Origin: Ceriagrion tenellum
Taxonomy: Eukaryota > Arthropoda > Insecta > Odonata > Coenagrionidae
Assembly: GCA_963169105.1 (NCBI GenBank)
Contig: OY720636.1
Span: 104,160,539-104,224,538 of the forward strand
Direction: 5' to 3'
Length of the DNA: 64,000 nucleotides
Positions 59,405 through 64,000 of the stretch are shown piece after piece. Below the pieces are notes generated by a model. It was not told the DNA's origin. It did not search any database and saw only the letters and a program-made list of their open reading frames with translations. The translations under genes were made by a program, and so were the position numbers. How positions within the stretch are numbered: position 1 is the stretch's first letter; each line of letters starts with the position of its first letter.

Positions 59405-59932
59405 TGTATTAATGAATTGTATTATGAATTATTAACAAATCGAAGGCTTTCATCGGCCTAGTTGCTCTTAAAATATTTTACTCCTGATAGGTAATTAATT
59501 GCTGATGCAATCTTTTGAGTGCCTCTTATCATAATTTAGCCCTATGGTGCTCTCGAATTAGGCGTTAATTTTCCCTCAATCTAGCCTTCGTGTCTATGTT
59601 AATCAATTGTATTATGATATATTAACAAATCGTCGACTTTGATGGGCCCGGTTGTTCTGAAAATCTTTTACTCCTTATAGGTAATTAACTGGTGATGCAA
59701 TCTTTTGAGTGCCTCTTATCATAATTTGGCCCTATGGTGCTCTCGAATTAGGCGTTAATTTTTCCTCAATCTAGCCTTCGTGTCTATGTTAATCAATTGT
59801 ATTATGATATGTTAACAAATCGTCGACTTTGATGGGCCCGGTTGTTCTGAAAATCTTTTACTCCTGATAGGTAATTAACTGGTGATGCAATCTTTTGAGT
59901 GTCTCTTATCATATTTAAGCCCTGTGGTGCTG
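59405..59932 (+). repeat. 190-bp tandem repeat, three copies
   Basis: AATTGTATTATGA occurs at 59415, 59605 and 59795, exactly 190 bases apart. The units share ATTAACAAATCG, TTTACTCCT, ATAGGTAATTAA, TGATGCAATCTTTTGAGTG, CTCTTATCATA, GCCCTATGGTGCT, AATTAGGCGTTAATTTT and TAGCCTTCGTGTCTATGTTA. Copies 2 and 3 are nearly identical; copy 1 is more diverged. The third unit stops at about 59932, after the GCCCTGTGGTGCT landmark. Confidence 0.9.
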
Positions 59933-60127
59933 ACCAATTCCGCAAACTGACAAAAACTACTACCTTGGACTTGAGACCCTCACATTACTTCACGATAATT
60001 CAAATTTAGCGGTATATTAAGGTAATAAATGTCCGTAAGTTGCTGGTTTCGTCGCTGGTTTCATGTACAATGTTCTATGAATGCCACCTTAGTCCCTGGA
60101 AAGGCCCTGGAGACCCAAGCTAACGTT
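59933..60127. other. About 195-bp insertion inside the tandem array
   Basis: The 190-bp repeat breaks off after GTGGTGCT and resumes at about 60128 with AATTAGGCGTTAATTTTG, the next expected part of the unit. The intervening sequence has no obvious inverted ends or ORF, though it contains GTCGCTGGTTTC and GCCACCTTAG. It is either an inserted element or the remains of a diverged unit. Confidence 0.6.
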
Positions 60128-60165
60128 AATTAGGCGTTAATTTTGTCCTCAATTTGGCCTTTAGC
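60128..60165 (+). repeat. Resumed partial unit of the 190-bp repeat
   Basis: AATTAGGCGTTAATTTT, then CCTCAAT.TGGCCTT matches the part of the unit (AATTAGGCGTTAATTTT, CCTCAATCTAGCCTT) that the third copy lacks. Similarity then ends near 60165. Confidence 0.7.
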
Positions 60166-60369
60166 TCTCCCACCTCTCCTCGACCATCCCTCGGGACTGG
60201 CTTATACTTCCCCATCTCGAAAGCGGGACTCTTTCAAGGGGCTGCAGGGGTGTTAGTGTTCTGACAGCAACACCCACAACATTTCCTCGCCGACTGGCCC
60301 TATCTGTAAGTCTGAAGGGTTCGTGCCTGTCGTGTTTCTTGACGCCCATCGCAAATTGGATTATGATCG

Positions 60370-62040
60370 ATTGTCATCTCGCTTTTTGTGTTGGGTATTT
60401 GTCGATGAAAGATTATCTAGACCACAGTCCAATTCACCGAGATGACTGTCATTGGAGTGATTTTGAGTGAGTGGTATGCGTGAAAATGATGTGGAAGTGT
60501 TGGGGCTTCGTTAATCACACTCTCTTCAGCTCTTTACTCCCGGGGCGGTATATAGCCAGTAAAACTACTAGAATATTAGACAACAAGTAGGACATATCTG
60601 GTGATTTAGGAATATCTTTAATAATGACTGAACCTTCCGTTAAATTGCAGTGTATTCCTATCCTTTAATATGTTTAACTATGTTTCACTATTATTAGAAT
60701 TCGTTCTACTTTGCGATGAACGTGCTTATTTTGTTTGTATCGTGGGTAATATTTAAACAAATTGTGGCTACATGTTATTCGGCCCATTTATTCTTGCTTT
60801 TCTTCCAGATCATTGATGAGTCATGAAAATTCTTCGCAATATGTATTTTTACTTACTTAGTGGTTCCATCAGCTGATGCCAATGATCGACGACATGATGA
60901 GCATCTCCTTTTTTTCTCCGGTGGAATAATGGCGTATAAACGTATGATTATGATGTCTAGTAAATAATTTACGTAAGACAAGAATATATTTAACGTGCGT
61001 ATGTTTTAGTTATCTTATAGAGCGTCAATATTTTAAACTTTCACTCTTGTATGTGCTTGCGGAAGTGAGTTTTTTACACTGCGATTTTGAGCACCTTTCA
61101 TTGGTATTTACATTTTTTTATTATTATTTATAGCAATAAAGAATAAAATGATTGTGAAATGGTTGTTAGTTTTCCTTCCACCCTACTGTGCTTCGTTTTC
61201 CGTTTGTGTGTCGAGCCGTTTTTTATTTGGTGAAAAACTCGTGTTGGAATGTACGCCTTTCCTTTCGCTTTGACATTAACAATAAAACCTCCAAAACTGT
61301 AAATGAAAGACGTTTATGACCCGCAACTCCTCTTCTGAAAACTTTAAATTCCGTCTAAAATATTTCTGGAAAATATGAGTACCTTGCTCTAATTTTTCAT
61401 TGATTTTGCCGGTTCGATCTTGCCTAACTATCGGTCGAGATTATTTTTTGTTATTCATTGTAATTTCCTGGCTGAAAATCTGAAGTATTCCAGTGGGTAC
61501 ATTTCTTAAAGAAGTGCATTGCCTTTGTGTTTGATTATGCGTTTTTTTATTGTTTCCGTTGGTCTTCATTCATTCGTGAGGGCACCCGTTCTATTGCATT
61601 ACTACGAGGCTCGATCAGAATTTTTGGGTGGTTTTCTAGCGTGGTCACGTTTCTCCTACGTCATTTGTAAGTTCTCGAGTCGTATCGGCGAGCATCTTTG
61701 TGTTTTGTTTTCGGGTCGAGGGATAACTATTTGCCTTTCCTCTCATACAAAAAAATAACAGCTCTGCCCCAAATGAATCTTCATCGTGAAGTTGTAATGT
61801 GCTTCGTGATGCGCATCATTGACATTATAAGCCGCTAATGATAACATTTATATGTTGTGGGATGCCGCAGGAGAGGGCAATCAATCTACCAGCCCATCAT
61901 AAATCGTTCATCCCGCTACATGATTTTCCCTCATTTTTCTTTGATCTACGCCAATCGTCTTGAGAAAAAGTCGCATGTCGATGTATCTGATTGGTTCTTC
62001 CGTAAAATTTTATGTTAATCTGCGAGAGATAAGGAGAAAT
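60370..62040. other. No recognisable gene
   Basis: AT-rich, T-biased sequence. The 79-codon frame at 61519-61758 has no domain. No repeats with partners in the window. Confidence 0.5.
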
Positions 62041-62044
62041 GGAT

Positions 62045-62225
62045 CGGTTTGGTGGCTATTGAGTGCTGGATTCCAATCACGCGGATTCTAGTTCGATTCT
62101 CGGGTGTGGCATGGGTTTATTTGTGGTGGGGTCCTTAATTGGATGCTATGTGGCGAGGTTTTCAGGTATAGAACTCCGTTGTCGGTTGGGATGGATAACT
62201 CTCCACCCTTCCCGTCATTACCCGT
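62045..62225 (+). mobile_element. tRNA-derived SINE
   Basis: GGTTTGGTGGCTATTGAGTG carries an A box (62050-62062) and TAGTTCGATTCTCGGG a B box (62089-62101). The body includes AGAACTCCGTTGTCGG and TGGATAACTCTCCACCC, loosely like the CTCCGTCTGTCGG segment of the SINE at 26875-27147. The small ORF at 62063-62263 lies within it and is not a gene. Confidence 0.6.
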
Positions 62226-62229
62226 GTAG

Positions 62230-62840
62230 TCCTTCCTTTAAAAATTTGAAAACATATTCTTAGTGGCTATAATGGCTTTAGTTTCCTGTCGACTCCAAAT
62301 ATAAGTGCTATCACTACTAAAATCTGTTAGACGTTACTGAAAAAATTTAAGTATTCACTATCATTTTTTAATCCTCCTCGGGCGAATCTTGTATATGCTG
62401 CTGTTTTTTTTCGAATTAGCCGTCCGCTGCTTCTCTTGGCCACATTTACCTTGCCGCAGGTAACCTCATAAGTAGATTATATGGAATATGTGATTTGAAA
62501 ATTCTGGCACTAGCGCGATATATACAGGACATTTGGACTCTATGAATTGTTGTAGTCACTTTGAAGTTAATAACTCCACCTGTATTTGTAGAAAGTATGG
62601 GATCAGTTCGCTCTTATTACTCAATGTTATGTTTCGCCATTTAATGAATTTTGGTCTCAGTGGGTTCAGATTGTATGTAAACTGTGAAGTTGCTCGCGAG
62701 AATAATGTTATGTAGCTGCAGGGTTTATTTCGAAAATATTGAATCCATTAGTTTTTCTCCTTTCAAAAATGTCGGTGTGGATGGTGAGAAATTTTTCTAA
62801 GAGAAAAATTACCTCTTCTTGGTTTCCATAATCTCAAAAA
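62230..62840. other. No recognisable feature
   Basis: AT-rich spacer between the SINE and the foldback element. Confidence 0.5.
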
Positions 62841-62919
62841 TCAAAAGGTTTTTGCTCACTCTCCTCAGAAATAATTTTATTTTCCTACCTGATTTCGACA
62901 TTAGCTATGCCATTTTCAG

Positions 62920-62950
62920 GGTTGATTTCAAGGTTGATTTCAAGGTTAAT
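62920..62950. repeat. GTTGATTTCAAG short tandem repeat
   Basis: GTTGATTTCAAG occurs twice in a row, followed by a partial third GTTAATTTTT, directly inside the left arm of the foldback. Confidence 0.8.
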
Positions 62951-63142
62951 TTTTTCGCTCTGCTTTACTAACAATTTTTGGTACATTATTAAAATATTTA
63001 ATTACAAGATCTTTTTCACCACTTTCAAGTCTTCCCACCATTTCGTCTTTTAATTTCTTAAAATACTGTCATTCCATGTAAGTGCGGTCTCTTGCAAAAG
63101 ATAGGTCTTTAGTAGATTGTGCCGAACTTTTTACTTTAAGGA

Positions 63143-63185
63143 ACCTGAAAATGACATAGCTAATGTCGAAACCAGGTCGGTAAAT
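63143..63185 (+). ncRNA. Hammerhead-like core with intact stem II and III
   Basis: CTGAAAA, then T, stem II GACAT-AGCTA-ATGTC (five perfect pairs), GAAA, stem III CC/GG with the A-U closing pair, cleavage triplet GTC, then GGTAAAT. The left arm (minus strand) also reads CTGAAAA with TGGCAT...ATGTCGAAA. CTGAAAA in both arms suggests G8 was already lost in the ancestral copy, so catalysis is doubtful although the fold is conserved. Confidence 0.4.
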
Positions 63186-63224
63186 AAAATTATTTCTGTG
63201 GGAAGTGAACAAAAACCTTTTCAT

Positions 63225-64000
63225 TTTAGAGATCACGATATCTGTAGTGCATTTCCACAAAATATTGCCGGATACTCTAAACTTAATTACCTCTTCTTGG
63301 ACTTCCGCTTACGTTTTATGTCGCTTTTCGGGTGTTACCGATTCCAAGTAGATATATTTAGTGGTTTCGTTGATATATTTGATTGACTCCTTCCTGCAGT
63401 GTCATTCATCATAGTCCTGAGAAACAACTGACGATATGTGCCCATTTTTGGCATGCGAATTCTTATTTTTTTTGGCAAGTATATAATCGCTTCGCCAATA
63501 CGTCGTCGCCATTATAGGGGAAGTCGGCCAGGGCGTTTAAACTATCTAGGCCAAGAGATTAACGTTTTTAATTTTCCTTCCCCAATCGATTTGTCATAAT
63601 TCGAAGTGAAAGATTGCCGGCTGGGTTAATGTGTAGGGCGAGGCGCTCCCGTAGCAATCTTGGGGGCGTGATTCGCCCGCCTTGGGCATGATGGTGTGAA
63701 ATTTTGCTCCTGTGATTTGGCTTGTAGAAAACCTAAGCATGAGTTTCTTGTTGGCATAACATGTAGCTTTATGTGGTTGTCAACCGGCAGGTCGTAGAGC
63801 TAGCACATAATGCTTTTTGGTGCTTTTTTATAGACCATTTTTCTCCAAAATTTAACCAGTGTGCCTCGAGTAGTATGTGGTACTTTGCGAGCTGGATGAT
63901 ACACATAATTTTATAAAATTTCGATTAGACTTGATAAAACTAGAGGTTTTTCTAGGGCGTAAATATAGGAATCATTCCCGTTGTCATTTCAGTGGTTTCA
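63225..64000. other. No recognisable feature
   Basis: AT-rich sequence to the window end. The frame at 63117-63386 overlaps the foldback arm and is not taken as a gene. Confidence 0.5.

Larger units (their letters stand above)
62843..63221. repeat. Foldback element with about 77-bp arms
   Basis: Left arm 62843-62919 and right arm 63144-63221 are reverse complements with few mismatches: AAAAGGTTTTTGCTCACT against AGTGAACAAAAACCTTTT, CAGAAATAATTTTATTTTCC against AAATAAAATTATTTCTG, and CGACATTAGCTATG against CATAGCTAATGTCG. The 224-base centre has a small GTTGATTTCAAG tandem repeat and no ORF. Confidence 0.85.

Noticed and set aside
59405..59932. CRISPR-like array
   Set aside because: The 190-bp units are contiguous tandem copies without unique spacers, in an animal-type genome.

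Overview
This 64 kb window looks like intergenic or intronic DNA from an animal nuclear genome, most likely an insect or other arthropod. It has long AT-rich stretches without long open frames, no operons, no ribosome-binding-site/ORF pairs, and many diverged repeats of animal type: tRNA-derived SINEs, decayed non-LTR reverse-transcriptase tails, TTAA-bounded MITE-like elements, and foldback repeats carrying hammerhead-ribozyme-like cores. The taxon is inferred from repeat style only. I recognise no complete host gene. Almost all long ORFs lie in CG-rich or pyrimidine-rich blocks and look accidental.

Layout. 1-9 kb: unique AT-rich sequence with a 42-bp palindrome, a diverged direct duplication (about 4.2 and 5.05 kb), and a foldback with a hammerhead-like core (7.94-8.11 kb). 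9-23 kb: a short terminal-inverted repeat family (9.17 kb), SINEs (11.1 and 15.0-15.2 kb), and three CG-rich blocks (11.8-12.5, 15.5-16.0 and 22.4-22.7 kb). 23-29 kb: a hammerhead-like tail (23.7 kb), two decayed reverse-transcriptase C-termini (24.1 and 27.2 kb), a SINE abutting the second one, and a TTAA element with an internal insertion (28.0 kb). 29-38 kb: mostly featureless, with a CG/pyrimidine-rich block at 34.5-35.0 kb and a strong CAG|GTAA splice-like site at 37.46 kb. 38-51 kb: the densest repeat region, with TTAA elements sharing a boundary (40.6-41.4 kb), reverse-transcriptase tails (41.6 and 45.6 kb), foldbacks at 40.3, 42.7, 43.2, 49.3 and 49.9 kb, a 380-bp tandem duplication (46.3-47.1 kb), several SINEs, and a TTAA MITE (50.76-51.29 kb). 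51-64 kb: mostly unique, with a reverse-transcriptase tail (56.8 kb), a 190-bp tandem repeat array interrupted by an insertion (59.4-60.2 kb), a SINE (62.05 kb) and a foldback (62.84-63.22 kb).

The most coherent signal is a set of inverted-repeat (foldback) elements of different sequence families. Each arm carries the same small scheme: CTGANGA, then a short stem, then GAAA, then a very short stem III ending in a UH cleavage site. One copy, at 43255-43297 on the minus strand, can be folded by hand into a near-complete minimal type I hammerhead. This scheme is known from Penelope-like retroelements, so these are probably non-autonomous relatives. The repeated inverted pairing, across several unrelated families in one locus, is the point that deserves a second look.
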